Source of the DNA: an uncultured Synergistales bacterium | GTDB lineage: Bacteria > Synergistota > Synergistia > Synergistales > Aminobacteriaceae | Reading direction: 5' to 3' | Assembly: GCA_905233215.1 (NCBI GenBank) | Contig: CAJODC010000007.1 | Coordinates: 1-64,000, forward strand | Length of the DNA stretch: 64,000 bases | Shown: positions 17,899 to 26,692 of the stretch, one piece after another | How the letters are laid out: the number at the start of each line of letters is the position of its first letter | Position numbering within the stretch: the stretch's first letter is position 1 | Translations under genes and position numbers: made by a program | Notes under the pieces: model-generated | Seen by the model: the letters and a program-made list of their open reading frames with translations, nothing else | Told to the model about the DNA's origin: nothing | The model's database searches: none

Positions 17899-17927
17899 TT
17901 GCGAAAAAACTTTTGTCATGATAATAT
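17899..17927 (+). promoter_or_regulatory. Promoter for tRNA-Glu
   Basis: TTGCGA (17899-17904) and TAATAT (17922-17927) are separated by 17 bases and lie about 20 bases upstream of the tRNA 5' end. Confidence 0.6.
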
Positions 17928-17947
17928 TCACTTTGTTGCAGAAATCC

Positions 17948-18020
17948 GGCCTCATCGACTAGTGGTCCAGGTCGTAGCCCTCTCAAGGCTAAAACACGAG
18001 TTCGAACCTCGTTGAGGCTA
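17948..18020 (+). tRNA. tRNA-Glu (anticodon CTC)
   Basis: A 73-base cloverleaf. Acceptor GGCCTCA pairs with TGAGGCT (terminal G-U pair) with discriminator A. The D arm is GACT/GGTC, the anticodon stem TAGCC/GGCTA with loop CTCTCAA (anticodon CTC), and the T arm ACGAG/CTCGT with loop TTCGAAC. The 5' half closely matches bacterial tRNA-Glu. CCA is not encoded. Confidence 0.95.
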
Positions 18021-18029
18021 TCAAAGAAA

Positions 18030-18066
18030 AGAGCTTCCGTTGAAATGATTGCGGAGGCTCTTTTTG
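18030..18066 (+). terminator. Terminator of tRNA-Glu
   Basis: AGAGCTTCCG pairs with CGGAGGCTCT over ten bases (one G-U) and is followed by TTTTTG. Confidence 0.85.
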
Positions 18067-18089
18067 TGTCAAAATTCCGGCAAAAAACT

Positions 18090-19637
18090 TCAGAGTATTA
18101 TCGCCTCGCTTGGTGTGGTGTGTTCAATGTAGTGTATAACGTTATCCTTAATGTGAATATCTGACGAAGTACTGTCTGTGAACTCGGTGTAAAGACTCAC
18201 AAAGTCAACTTCACTGTACGTCTCGTCAACAATATAGCTTCCATCGCCATGATAGCCTTCGTCAAAGTCAGGTACATACACTCTGTCAGGGCTTTCTGTG
18301 TTCACTCCGTAGTGTATGGCTTTGATTGTGTCGTTCATGAATGAATTTATGACGGTCATACCGCCGTATTCAGACAGCCAGAGAATATCAGGGTGATTGA
18401 TGACTGCGTTTTTGCCGGACTTGTAACGCTCTTCCTCAACGTTGAACGTGAATTTGTAAGGCCCGTGTTCTTTTCCGTCAGTGTCAGAATATTTCATGTC
18501 AATCATGATTGTATCGCCCGTGATTTTTGGTGTCAGCAAAAATTGTACTCCGCCAACCTCATTGCGCCCTGTTGAGCTGTAATCGTCATTGCCATCAGTC
18601 CTGTAAAATAACTCAGCAATCTCGGCTTCGTTATCAGCGTCAACAAAAAATATAATAGGGCAGTCTCTATGACCAAAATATTCTCCACGCGCTGCACTAA
18701 CGTTTATGGCTGCTTCAGGCTGAGTTAGATTCATCACTGTACCGCCGGGAGTGTAAATTCCGTTGTCCATTGTGAGATTGATTCCCCAGAATAACATCGA
18801 CAATGTTGCTACCGCTCCGAGTTCAGCTAAAAGCTCAGTACGAGAAGACCTTTTGCGCAATATTACCGCACACGTTACAAGGCCGACTGCTGACAGTACA
18901 GCGAAAACCGGGATTAGGAACGTCCATTTCCTAGCGACCATGAAGGTAACAGCAAAGACAACCGCAAATATCATGTCTGCTTTGACGCTGAATAATTTTC
19001 CGCTGATTATTCTTATCACGTCCGACCAGCTCACTGGAGGCACATCAGGAAGAACTGAAGACGCTTCCGAGTCGGTAATTTCTTTTTGAACAACTCCGAT
19101 TTTCATGGACGACTCATTTTCAGTGTCAGCAATTTTTTTCAGATACTCCCAAAATTTTACGACCTCGCCGAAATCAGCCTTTCCTCCACGCCTTATACGC
19201 TCAAGATATTGACTCTCACGATAATCCATTATCAGCCCGAAAATATCACGGTCATAAGCGTAGATAGTGTTGTTGTTCGCCGACTTCACTTCATGTCTTA
19301 ACGATACGAGCCTTGAATACCAGCCTTCCGAACGCTCAATGTTAGCGAGCATTCTTGATGTTGATGAAGAGTCCCGGCCTGTGAGCAAGGCAATATCTTT
19401 CACGTGAAAAAGAACGCTTCCCCCGCTGAACAACGCGAGATAACTTTCGGACGGAGCTTTTTTGCTGTACTTGTCGGCTAAATATTCGTCCCTTTCCTGC
19501 GGTGTACCCTGAAAATTCATGAAGTCGGAAATGTATTCGTCAACGTTGCGGAAGATAATGGCTCTGATTTTTTGGTAACGATTGAAACGTTCTCGTATAC
19601 GATGGATATATTCACTGCTGAGTTTGAATGTCGGCAT
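18090..19637 (-). CDS. Membrane protein with N-terminal winged-helix-like domain and C-terminal outer domain, function unknown
   Basis: I do not recognise the whole protein. Residue numbers are from the ATG at 19637, chosen because AGGAGG lies eight bases before it. Residues ~70-150 look like a DNA-binding winged helix: LFHVKDIALLTGRDSSSTSR is a plausible helix-turn-helix, followed by NNNTIYAYDRDIFGLIMDY. A charged linker follows to ~215. Three hydrophobic helices come next (about 222-237, 239-261 and 271-289). They would place the last ~225 residues, acidic and beta-rich by appearance, outside the cytoplasm. This is the topology of ToxR/CadC-like one-component transmembrane regulators, but no known output or ligand domain was identified. 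It is transcribed divergently from a small acidic ORF and converges on tRNA-Glu. Confidence 0.75.
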   Translation of the reverse strand: MPTFKLSSEYIHRIRERFNRYQKIRAIIFRNVDEYISDFMNFQGTPQERDEYLADKYSKKAPSESYLALFSGGSVLFHVKDIALLTGRDSSSTSRMLANIERSEGWYSRLVSLRHEVKSANNNTIYAYDRDIFGLIMDYRESQYLERIRRGGKADFGEVVKFWEYLKKIADTENESSMKIGVVQKEITDSEASSVLPDVPPVSWSDVIRIISGKLFSVKADMIFAVVFAVTFMVARKWTFLIPVFAVLSAVGLVTCAVILRKRSSRTELLAELGAVATLSMLFWGINLTMDNGIYTPGGTVMNLTQPEAAINVSAARGEYFGHRDCPIIFFVDADNEAEIAELFYRTDGNDDYSSTGRNEVGGVQFLLTPKITGDTIMIDMKYSDTDGKEHGPYKFTFNVEEERYKSGKNAVINHPDILWLSEYGGMTVINSFMNDTIKAIHYGVNTESPDRVYVPDFDEGYHGDGSYIVDETYSEVDFVSLYTEFTDSTSSDIHIKDNVIHYIEHTTPSEAIIL

Positions 19638-19740
19638 GTCTTGAGCCTCCTGAGTCATTTGCATTCGATTATGTAACTAGAAATGTGTATTATTCAGAGC
19701 AGATTTTAACACGTGAAACGAAAGGAGGTAACGAGAAGCG

Positions 19741-19869
19741 ATGTCGAAGTATAGCGATGATACTCTGGACGATATGCTGGACACTTTCGGAGCGGATAGA
19801 GATGAATTTGACAGCAGAGAAGAAGCAGAACAGTTCGTTGACGACTGCATGGACAATATGATGAGTTAA
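19741..19869 (+). CDS. Small acidic protein of 42 residues, function unknown
   Basis: A short ORF beginning MSKYSDDTLDDMLDTFGA and ending CMDNMMS. It is supported by an almost ideal ribosome-binding site (AAAGGAGG at 19721-19728, about 12 bases before the ATG). The product is strongly acidic, with about a third of residues Asp or Glu, and probably forms two short helices. It is divergent from the membrane regulator-like gene and followed after about 60 bases by a hairpin terminator. No homologue is recognised; with no cysteine pair or membrane segment its role cannot be guessed. Confidence 0.6.
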   Translation: MSKYSDDTLDDMLDTFGADRDEFDSREEAEQFVDDCMDNMMS

Positions 19870-19931
19870 TCTGTTTCGTACAGTTTCAAAATGAAGCAAG
19901 ATTAACGTTTCGCACAGAGAGCAAAAAAATT

Positions 19932-19957
19932 CCCCCGACTCATCATCGGGGGTTTAT
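19932..19957. terminator. Bidirectional terminator between the small ORF and the NCS2 permease
   Basis: A perfect 7-bp stem, CCCCCGA with TCGGGGG, has a 7-base loop. It is followed by TTTATT on the plus strand and by AATTTTTTG on the minus strand, so it can serve the convergent genes on both sides. Confidence 0.8.
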
Positions 19958-19961
19958 TGTG

Positions 19962-21368
19962 TTACACGCCTCTTGGCGTTACGTTAATTCCTCGTTCCTC
20001 ATCTGTTCCCGGTATCAGCGAGTCGCATACAGCAGCACAGACTCCAGCGACTGCCATCGGTGTCTTGAGGACTGCCCAGACCATTCCGCCGAGCGTGTGA
20101 ACTAACTGGCTCTGAGCATCATTCATGAACAGAGACTGATTAGCTTCAACCCAGCCGGGAAGCCCCAATGCCATCAAGAACGCAAACCCTATGATGAGAA
20201 TGTTTCTCTGGCTCGACATGTCCGCTCTCATTAAGACCTGAATACCCATCGCTCCGATCGTCCCGAACAATGCTATATACGCTCCGCCGATTATCGGTGA
20301 AGGCATCGTTGCAATTAACGCGCTCAACTTTCCTACAAAGCTCATCAGTATCAGTATCACCGCTCCAGTCCTCACAACAACTCTCGAAGCGACTCCAGTC
20401 AGACCGATGAGGCCGATGTTCTCAGTGTATGACGTAGTGCCGACTGAACCGAATACTCCCGACAGCGCACAGCACAGGCCTTCTGCACCGATTCCCCTGC
20501 TTATCGTCTCGGAGTCGGGATCGTCAACGCCTGAAGCGTATGAGACTGAATGATAGTCGCCGATCGACTCAATCATTGTGGCAAAAAATCCGGCAAGCAA
20601 AGCGGCAATCGCCATCAGGCTGAACTTAGGCATTCCCCAAGGGATTATTACGGTCTTCACATCTCTGATCCAAGGGGCTTCGGATACTCTCGCAAGGTTG
20701 ATGTACGCTGGGTGTTCGGGCGTGAATATTCCCTTCATCGAAAGAGCAAGACATATGCAGTAAGTGATGACAATAGCTAGAAGGATTGCGAAAATGTTGA
20801 TGTACTTGTTCTTCAACACCAAGCTGAAAAGGAAAATTAACACCACAACTCCAAGCGATGCTGGCCAGTAATTAGCGGCGTTACCCTGTACTGCTGTTCC
20901 GGCAAGGGAGAAGCCTATCGCCATTATTACCGGGCCGATTACTACCGGCGTGATTACCTTGCGGATTACTCCGGCTATTCTGCTGTAGCCGATTATTGAG
21001 AGCAATATTCCTCCAACTATCAAGCCTCCGCCCATGTACTGCATAACCTGCTCAGGGCCTCCAGCTTTGTACAGAGCTATTACCGTCATGACTGAAGGGA
21101 TAAAAGAAAAGCTCGATCCCTGAACGATTGGTAGTCCTGAACCGAGCTTTTTGCTTGTCTGGATTAGTGTCGCAACTCCCATTCCGAAGTAAACGCAGGA
21201 GATTAACGAAGCTATTTGTAGTGCGTCCATTCCCATTGCCGGACCGAATATCAATGGTACTAGTGTTGTTGAGCCGAAGAGGGTCAGAACGTGCTGCGCT
21301 CCTGAAAGAAGGGTGATGAAGAATGGCGGTGTGTCGTTGATGCCGTAAACCATTTGTTTTTTGGCCAT
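19962..21368 (-). CDS. NCS2-family uracil/xanthine permease
   Basis: A 468-residue nucleobase:cation symporter of the NCS2 (UraA/PbuX) family in the inner membrane. About 12-14 hydrophobic helices are present. Characteristic segments are LSGAQHVLTLFGSTTLVPLI, GSGLPIVQGSSFSFIP, AGFFATMIESIGDYHSVS (the substrate-binding Glu region of TM8), TENIGLIGLTGVASR and TMPSPIIGGAYIALFG (NAT signature area). The MIESIGDY motif is common in uracil/xanthine carriers, but specificity cannot be decided. The start has TAGGAGG. It diverges from glpX; no purine riboswitch was found upstream. Confidence 0.88.
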   Translation of the reverse strand: MAKKQMVYGINDTPPFFITLLSGAQHVLTLFGSTTLVPLIFGPAMGMDALQIASLISCVYFGMGVATLIQTSKKLGSGLPIVQGSSFSFIPSVMTVIALYKAGGPEQVMQYMGGGLIVGGILLSIIGYSRIAGVIRKVITPVVIGPVIMAIGFSLAGTAVQGNAANYWPASLGVVVLIFLFSLVLKNKYINIFAILLAIVITYCICLALSMKGIFTPEHPAYINLARVSEAPWIRDVKTVIIPWGMPKFSLMAIAALLAGFFATMIESIGDYHSVSYASGVDDPDSETISRGIGAEGLCCALSGVFGSVGTTSYTENIGLIGLTGVASRVVVRTGAVILILMSFVGKLSALIATMPSPIIGGAYIALFGTIGAMGIQVLMRADMSSQRNILIIGFAFLMALGLPGWVEANQSLFMNDAQSQLVHTLGGMVWAVLKTPMAVAGVCAAVCDSLIPGTDEERGINVTPRGV

Positions 21369-21494
21369 GCGGTAAAACCTCCTAAGTTTGTATTTCTGAA
21401 GGGGGAATTTTACAGGCGGTAAAAATTTTTGTCAAGTCTGTATGGTATATAATACTCTCATCACGTAAAAATTCTCAGAGAGGGGAAAAATTTT

Positions 21495-22517
21495 ATGGCA
21501 TTATTTGCGCAGGATAAGAATCTCGCAATGGAATTAGTGCGCTCTGCTGAAGCTGCCGTAATGGCTTCAGGGCGTTGGTTCGGACTCGGCGACAAAAACG
21601 AAGTTGACCATGCCGCCGTAGAGGCTATGCGTTACGTTCTTCACGGTGTGGCGATGAAGGGCGTTGTCGTAATCGGTGAAGGTGAAAAGGACGAAGCTCC
21701 AATGCTCTTCAACGGCGAGGAAGTCGGAACAGGCGAAGGCCCGGAAGTTGACATAGCTGTTGACCCTATAGACGGCACTCGCTTAATGGCTCAGGGTCAG
21801 GACGGCGCAATCAGTGTCATTGCTGCTGCTCCGAGAGGCTCAATGTTCAGCCCCGATAATCTGTTCTACCTCAACAAAATTGTTACTGGCCCTGAAGCAG
21901 CCGGTTACATTGACATTCAAGCCCCCGTTGAGTTCAACGTTAGAATCGTGGCAAAAGCAAAAGGCAAAAAGATAGAGGAGACTACAGTTGTAATGCTTGA
22001 CCGCCCGAGAAACGGCGAAATCCTCAAGAAAGTCAGGGCAATGGGCGCAAGAGTCAGACTCATCGGCGATGGTGATGTTGCTGGAGCATTGATGACGAGT
22101 CTTCCCGGCCATGAGACAGCCGATATTCTTTTGGGAATCGGTGGAAGTCCCGAAGCTGTAATCACTGCGTGCGCTATGAAGTGTCTTGATGCAAACATGC
22201 AGTGTATGCCCTACTTCAGGAACGATGACGATGAAGCACGAGCAAGGGAACGAGGCTTGACCCGTGATACAGTCCTGACGATTGACGACCTCGTGAAGAG
22301 CAACAATGTATTCTTCGCGGCTGCTGGAGGTTCTGACGGCGACTTATTGAGGGGCGTTCACTATCACGGAGCGCACATCGAGACAAATTCACTCTGCATG
22401 AGGAGCAGTTCAGGCACAATCAGATTCATATCGGCTACACATTCACAGAAGAAACTTGAAGAAATGGGCGGTAACATCGCCTATGATCCGTCAGTAAGAG
22501 AGGAATTAGGACTGTAA
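21495..22517 (+). CDS. glpX: Fructose-1,6-bisphosphatase class II
   Basis: Hydrolyses fructose-1,6-bisphosphate to fructose-6-phosphate in gluconeogenesis; some homologues also act on sedoheptulose-1,7-bisphosphate. The class II signatures are [15 protein letters not shown] and the metal-binding [16 protein letters not shown], followed by [18 protein letters not shown]. At 340 residues the length is normal. GAGAGGGG upstream supports the start, and a TATAAT at 21448-21453 may be the -10. A gluconeogenic enzyme fits growth on amino acids. Its stop overlaps the dedA start (TAATG), so glpX, dedA and comM form one operon. Confidence 0.95.
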   Translation: MALFAQDKNLAMELVRSAEAAVMASGRWFGLGDKNEVDHAAVEAMRYVLHGVAMKGVVVIGEGEKDEAPMLFNGEEVGTGEGPEVDIAVDPIDGTRLMAQGQDGAISVIAAAPRGSMFSPDNLFYLNKIVTGPEAAGYIDIQAPVEFNVRIVAKAKGKKIEETTVVMLDRPRNGEILKKVRAMGARVRLIGDGDVAGALMTSLPGHETADILLGIGGSPEAVITACAMKCLDANMQCMPYFRNDDDEARARERGLTRDTVLTIDDLVKSNNVFFAAAGGSDGDLLRGVHYHGAHIETNSLCMRSSSGTIRFISATHSQKKLEEMGGNIAYDPSVREELGL

Positions 22518-23128
22518 TGCACATAATAGGCGCACTCACTCAATGGCTTGTTGAGACGATCGGGAAAATGGGTTACACTGGGATAATCTCGCTGATGTTT
22601 CTTGAATCGTCATTCTTTCCTTTCCCCAGTGAAGTCGTAATGCCTCCCGCCGGTTATCTGGCGTGGAAAGGCGAAATGTCGCTCCCTCTCGTTATAATCG
22701 CAGGCATTGCCGGAAGTTTACTGGGTGCGCTGTTCAATTACTGGCTTGCGGTGAAATTAGGCCGTCCGTTTCTGATAAAGTACGGAAAATATTTCTTCAT
22801 CTCACGTGAATCAATCGACAAGGCCGATGAATTTTTCAGGAAGCACGGCCATGTAAGCACGTTAGTCGGAAGATTGCTGCCTGTTATACGACAATATATT
22901 TCGCTCCCTGCCGGAATAGCTAGAATGCCGATGAAAACATTTATGCTCTTCACGTCAATCGGTGCAGGAGCGTGGGTTGTAGTGCTTACGTTCGCAGGCT
23001 ATCTTCTCGGTGAACATCAAGACCTGTTGAAAGAATATCTCCACGTGATAACGATAGCATGTGTTGCTCTCGCCGTGATAATAGCGGTGGGATACATGTT
23101 TGTTTTGAAGAGACGGAAAAAATCATGA
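22517..23128 (+). CDS. DedA-family membrane protein
   Basis: A 203-residue inner-membrane protein of the DedA (SNARE-associated, VTT domain) family. Members of this family include flippases that recycle undecaprenyl phosphate or phosphatidylethanolamine. Features are [40 protein letters not shown], and the conserved [19 protein letters not shown] with the essential Arg residues. Four to five hydrophobic segments are seen and the C-terminus is KRRKKS. It overlaps glpX by one base and comM by four bases. The substrate is not predictable from sequence. Confidence 0.9.
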   Translation: MHIIGALTQWLVETIGKMGYTGIISLMFLESSFFPFPSEVVMPPAGYLAWKGEMSLPLVIIAGIAGSLLGALFNYWLAVKLGRPFLIKYGKYFFISRESIDKADEFFRKHGHVSTLVGRLLPVIRQYISLPAGIARMPMKTFMLFTSIGAGAWVVVLTFAGYLLGEHQDLLKEYLHVITIACVALAVIIAVGYMFVLKRRKKS

Positions 23129-24633
23129 GCGGTATACCCGGTGTAACACTGAGAGGAATGGAGGCCTTCCCCGTTGAGGTTGAAGCTGAAATAACGGGGG
23201 GACTCTTCTCGGTCTCAATAGTAGGAATGCCCGATGTAGCCGTAAGAGAGTCGAAAGAGCGGGTACGTTTGGCACTTCGTTCACTCGGTCTCAACATGAA
23301 GGGGCGTGTGTCAATCAATCTCGCTCCTGCCGACATTCCGAAAGAGGGCGCACTGCTTGACCTGCCGATTGCACTCGGAATAATGAGAGCGTCAGGAGCT
23401 TTGAAGTCATGCCCTAGAGCGTTATACATGGGCGAACTTGCTTTTGACGGAAAGTTACGGCGAGTCAGAGGAGCGGTACCGGCTGCATTTTTGGCCAAGA
23501 AAATGAATATTCCTCTCTACATTCCATCAGGCAACGCCGAAGAGGTTGCATTAGTTCAGGGAGTTGAGGCTTATTGCGCCGACAATCTCGCCGAACTCGT
23601 CATGATGCTGACCGGAAGCGAAGAACCTCGACAGTTACCGCCAGCGTATATTCCCGACATTCCAGCGAAGGTTGAGCCGGATTTTTCAGACATCAAGGGA
23701 CAGTCTCAGGCAAAGAGAGCCGCAGAGATAGCAGCAGCCGGACATCATAATTTGCTCTTGGTGGGTTCGCCGGGAAGCGGAAAGACTTTGATTGCCAGAG
23801 CGATAGCAGGGATATTACCGCCTTTGACAGATGATGAGATGGTTGAGACTCTTTTGGTACGAAGCACTTTGGGACTTGAGATGAAGCCGGGACGCGAGAG
23901 ACCTTTCAGGATTGTTCACTTCACGGCAAGTACTGTTTCAGTCTGCGGAGGAGGACACAACTTGAGGCCGGGCGAATTGTCGCTTGCTCACAGGGGAGTA
24001 CTTTTCCTTGACGAGTACACGGAATTTCCGAGAGACCTGACCGAGAGTTTACGTGCGCCGATTGAGGACGGCGAGATTATTGTGAGTCGCGCTTCAGGAT
24101 CGGTGAAATATCCTTCGAGGGTGCTTCTTGTGCTTGCTGCTAATCCCTGCGCCTGCGGTTACGCCGGAGACCCTGTAACGCCGTGCAAGTGTTCACAGGT
24201 TGAAATTGACCGTTACAGGCGCAAACTGTCAGGGCCAATCATGGACAGAATAGACTTGCAGATTACAGTACCGAGATTAACGCCCGAAGAACTGCTGTCG
24301 ATTGACGAGAAGGGCAAGACCCCTGAGAAAAGCGCAGCGATAAGAAAGCGAGTCATAGCAGCGAGAAATATTCAGATTGAGAGATGGCGTGAATACGGTT
24401 TTGTCTGCAATGCTGAAATCCCCGAAAGCGTTGTGAGAAGATGCCTGACACTGAACGATTCGAATCGTGAATATCTTGCCTCTATGGCCGGGAAAATGAA
24501 TCTCTCAGGAAGAGGACTGACGAGAGTGTTGAAAGTTTCGAGGACGATAGCGGACTTGGCCGGAGATGAGGAAATTCAGCGCAAGCACATCGCTGAAGCC
24601 TTGATGTTCCGTCAGATTTACGGGAAAAGATAA
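23125..24633 (+). CDS. comM: YifB/ComM-family Mg-chelatase-like AAA+ ATPase
   Basis: A 502-residue AAA+ protein of the YifB/ComM family; ComM of Haemophilus and Vibrio is a hexameric helicase that promotes branch migration in natural transformation. The N-terminal Lon-S5-like domain ([20 protein letters not shown]) is followed by Walker [12 protein letters not shown], Walker [12 protein letters not shown], the [18 protein letters not shown] segment and a cysteine-rich NPCACGY...CKCS loop. The C-terminal region has the helical lid with [21 protein letters not shown]. The start is the ATG overlapping the dedA stop (ATGA); the frame extends 66 bases further upstream inside dedA without a better start. 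Confidence 0.93.
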   Translation: MSGIPGVTLRGMEAFPVEVEAEITGGLFSVSIVGMPDVAVRESKERVRLALRSLGLNMKGRVSINLAPADIPKEGALLDLPIALGIMRASGALKSCPRALYMGELAFDGKLRRVRGAVPAAFLAKKMNIPLYIPSGNAEEVALVQGVEAYCADNLAELVMMLTGSEEPRQLPPAYIPDIPAKVEPDFSDIKGQSQAKRAAEIAAAGHHNLLLVGSPGSGKTLIARAIAGILPPLTDDEMVETLLVRSTLGLEMKPGRERPFRIVHFTASTVSVCGGGHNLRPGELSLAHRGVLFLDEYTEFPRDLTESLRAPIEDGEIIVSRASGSVKYPSRVLLVLAANPCACGYAGDPVTPCKCSQVEIDRYRRKLSGPIMDRIDLQITVPRLTPEELLSIDEKGKTPEKSAAIRKRVIAARNIQIERWREYGFVCNAEIPESVVRRCLTLNDSNREYLASMAGKMNLSGRGLTRVLKVSRTIADLAGDEEIQRKHIAEALMFRQIYGKR

Positions 24634-24659
24634 GGGGCAGGAATTTTCCTGTACCCCTT
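24632..24659. terminator. Hairpin between convergent comM and wzz-type genes
   Basis: AAGGGGCAGGA pairs with TCCTG(TA)CCCCTT with a two-base bulge. U-tracts are weak on both sides, so efficiency is uncertain, but its place between two convergent stop codons fits a shared terminator. Confidence 0.5.
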
Positions 24660-25841
24660 CTATTCATCATCGTAATCTTCTTCGTGTGAATCCTCGTGAA
24701 GTTTAATCATGTACTTAACGAACACCCAGCCGCAGCCGAGAAAGAATCCGATGAATGTACCTATCAGCATTATTCTTGCTCGTTGAGGCTTATACTTCCA
24801 GTCAGGCGGTGTAGCAGGGTCGATTATTTGCAACGTTGAGATGTCATTCGCCTCTGAAAGTCTAGCGTTCTCGTACTGTCTGAGCATAGTGTCATACTTG
24901 ACGTTAGCGAATCTCAGATTGCGTTCATGTCGTGCGTATTCCACGTTAATTTCGGGAACGTTTGCGATTGTCGAAATGAGATCGCTCGAAAGTGCCCGGC
25001 CCTGCCTGTGTTCTGTTCGTTTCTGCTCTTCTTCAAGGCGGTGAAGCTCCCTCGTTATTGCCTCAAGCTGTGAACGTGCCAGCTTCAATCGTGGGTTATC
25101 CTCACGGGCGTAACTCGCAAGCGATGAAATTTCAACGTTCTTCGCCGCAATCTGGTTACGGAGACTCGCTATCGCTCCAAGCATTGAGGCCGTCTGTGAA
25201 CCGAGTGCTAACACTCCGCTGCTCTGCTGGTACTTCATCATTGCGTCCTCTGCTTCGGCTAACTCCTGCTGTGCCGCAGTGAGCTGATTCTCAAAGAATG
25301 CTCGTCTCTCTTGAGCGTCCTGAAAGTTAATTTCACGTACCTTCTTTTGAAGTTCGTCAACAAAAGCGTTGGCTATATCCGCTGCTCTCTTCGGATCTTT
25401 GTGGATATATGCTACACTGATGATACCGCTTTGAGCGTCCTCTTTTGTTTCGACAGTTTTCAAAACTGCTGCTCTGGCATTGAGCCGTATTTCCTGCTGC
25501 ATTTCCTCCATGAGATTGAAGCGGTCAATTACTGCGTCAACTACAGAGTTGCCCTCAAGTATTCCCAACATGGTCTGACCCGGCGTTTTTCCTATTGACG
25601 AAGCTCCCATGAAGTTCGCAAGCCCTCCAAGCTGAGACACAATCCCTCCTGCACTGCCTCCACCCGGAGGAACAAACCTGCATTCAGCCCTGTAGATGAA
25701 AGGAGCTGTAAAAGCATATATCGTGGCACCAGCTCCAAAAATGAACGACAGAAAAATTATTAGTCCCTTTCTTCGCCAAAGAGTTTTGAACAAATCAATT
25801 AAATCAATCTCAACTTCATCATCGTAGTTATTGTTGGGCAA
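24660..25841 (-). CDS. Wzz-type polysaccharide chain-length determinant
   Basis: A 393-residue inner-membrane co-polymerase of the Wzz/PCP family. An N-terminal acidic cytoplasmic tail with IDLIDLFKTLWRRK leads to TM1 (~residues 30-50). A large periplasmic coiled-coil-rich region with SVVDAVIDRFNL and VAYIHKDPKRAADIANAFV follows. A C-terminal Pro-rich segment (ATPPDWKYKPQRARI) precedes TM2. The short charged tail has no tyrosine-kinase domain, so it is the PCP-1/kinase-less type. No polymerase (Wzy) or flippase (Wzx) is nearby. The start is TTG with AAAGGA upstream, and an extended -10 lies at 25879-25887. Confidence 0.87.
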   Translation of the reverse strand: MPNNNYDDEVEIDLIDLFKTLWRRKGLIIFLSFIFGAGATIYAFTAPFIYRAECRFVPPGGGSAGGIVSQLGGLANFMGASSIGKTPGQTMLGILEGNSVVDAVIDRFNLMEEMQQEIRLNARAAVLKTVETKEDAQSGIISVAYIHKDPKRAADIANAFVDELQKKVREINFQDAQERRAFFENQLTAAQQELAEAEDAMMKYQQSSGVLALGSQTASMLGAIASLRNQIAAKNVEISSLASYAREDNPRLKLARSQLEAITRELHRLEEEQKRTEHRQGRALSSDLISTIANVPEINVEYARHERNLRFANVKYDTMLRQYENARLSEANDISTLQIIDPATPPDWKYKPQRARIMLIGTFIGFFLGCGWVFVKYMIKLHEDSHEEDYDDE

Positions 25842-25878
25842 ATTTCATCAAATCCTTTCGCTTGAGTTTATCTGCCAG

Positions 25879-25887
25879 ATTATAACA
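25879..25887 (-). promoter_or_regulatory. Extended -10 promoter for the wzz-type gene
   Basis: The minus strand reads TGTTATAAT, an exact TGnTATAAT extended -10 element, 38 bases before the start codon and right after the racemase stop. Confidence 0.45.
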
Positions 25888-26592
25888 TCAAAGGCCGTAC
25901 AGCACACTGATACACTTATCGCTCAACGCCTTGAGACTCGACACCTGACGCTCAAGAGGAAGCCCCGATGCCTCATACGCTAACGGCAGTTCAGTACAGC
26001 CCATAGTTACAGGAACATCACGCTCACGCCAAAGTTCGCCGACAACATCACGCATGACCTCTCCAGCCGTCTTCATGTCGCCAGCCTTCACCAGCCTCAC
26101 GCACTTTTGAACACGCTCCTGTTGTCCGGGCGATGGCTTGAGGAAATGATACTGCATTCTCGCGGCGCATTCAGGGTAAATCATGCTCTTCTGAGTCCCG
26201 TCAGTCGCAAGAAGCCACGAACAATTACCCTGACTCAATTCCTTCGCGGCTTCAACAGTCGCCTCGACAATGTGAATGAGCGGTACAGGCAATTCATCTC
26301 TGAAACGGTCGATGAAGTAGTGGGCGGTGTTGCAGGGTACAGCAAGAACATCAGCTCCCCATTGAGCGAGCGTCATCAGATTTTTACGGAGTACAGGCAG
26401 AGGGTCAGGACCTATTCCCATGAGGCCATCGCTCCTGTCTGGGGTCTCCGGGTCTGAAAGCATTATGATTTTCGGGTGCTGTGAATCATTTCCGGCCGGG
26501 CAGTCTCGTGCCAGTATGCGCAGAAATTCAGCACACGCTGCGGGCCCCATTCCGCCGAGTACACCTAGCGTTTTTTCTGGACGTGCAGACAT
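25888..26592 (-). CDS. Aspartate/glutamate racemase family protein
   Basis: A 234-residue cofactor-independent amino-acid racemase of the Asp/Glu/hydantoin racemase family, closer to RacD/YgeA than to MurI in its termini. Two catalytic cysteines are visible in VPCNTAHYF and MGCTELPLAY, and the N-terminus LGVLGGMGPAACAEFL is typical. It probably interconverts L- and D-aspartate or a broader set of amino acids in the cytoplasm. The ATG at 26592 is chosen over one 18 bases upstream because AAGGAGG lies eight bases before it. It diverges from cstA. Confidence 0.9.
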   Translation of the reverse strand: MSARPEKTLGVLGGMGPAACAEFLRILARDCPAGNDSQHPKIIMLSDPETPDRSDGLMGIGPDPLPVLRKNLMTLAQWGADVLAVPCNTAHYFIDRFRDELPVPLIHIVEATVEAAKELSQGNCSWLLATDGTQKSMIYPECAARMQYHFLKPSPGQQERVQKCVRLVKAGDMKTAGEVMRDVVGELWRERDVPVTMGCTELPLAYEASGLPLERQVSSLKALSDKCISVLYGL

Positions 26593-26622
26593 AAAAATTA
26601 CCTCCTTCAATAATATAAACGC

Positions 26623-26650
26623 TTGATTTAATTTCTGAATGGTCTAAAAT
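26623..26650 (+). promoter_or_regulatory. Promoter for cstA
   Basis: TTGATT (26623-26628) and TAAAAT (26645-26650) are 16 bases apart and lie 43 bases upstream of the cstA start. Confidence 0.45.
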
Positions 26651-26692
26651 TTCTCACATACTATCACATTTTTCAGAAGGGAGAAAATTTTT

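Noticed and set aside
21429-21453. TTGTCA/TATAAT promoter before glpX
   Set aside because: The spacer is 13 bases, too short for a normal -35/-10 pair; only the TATAAT is considered plausible.
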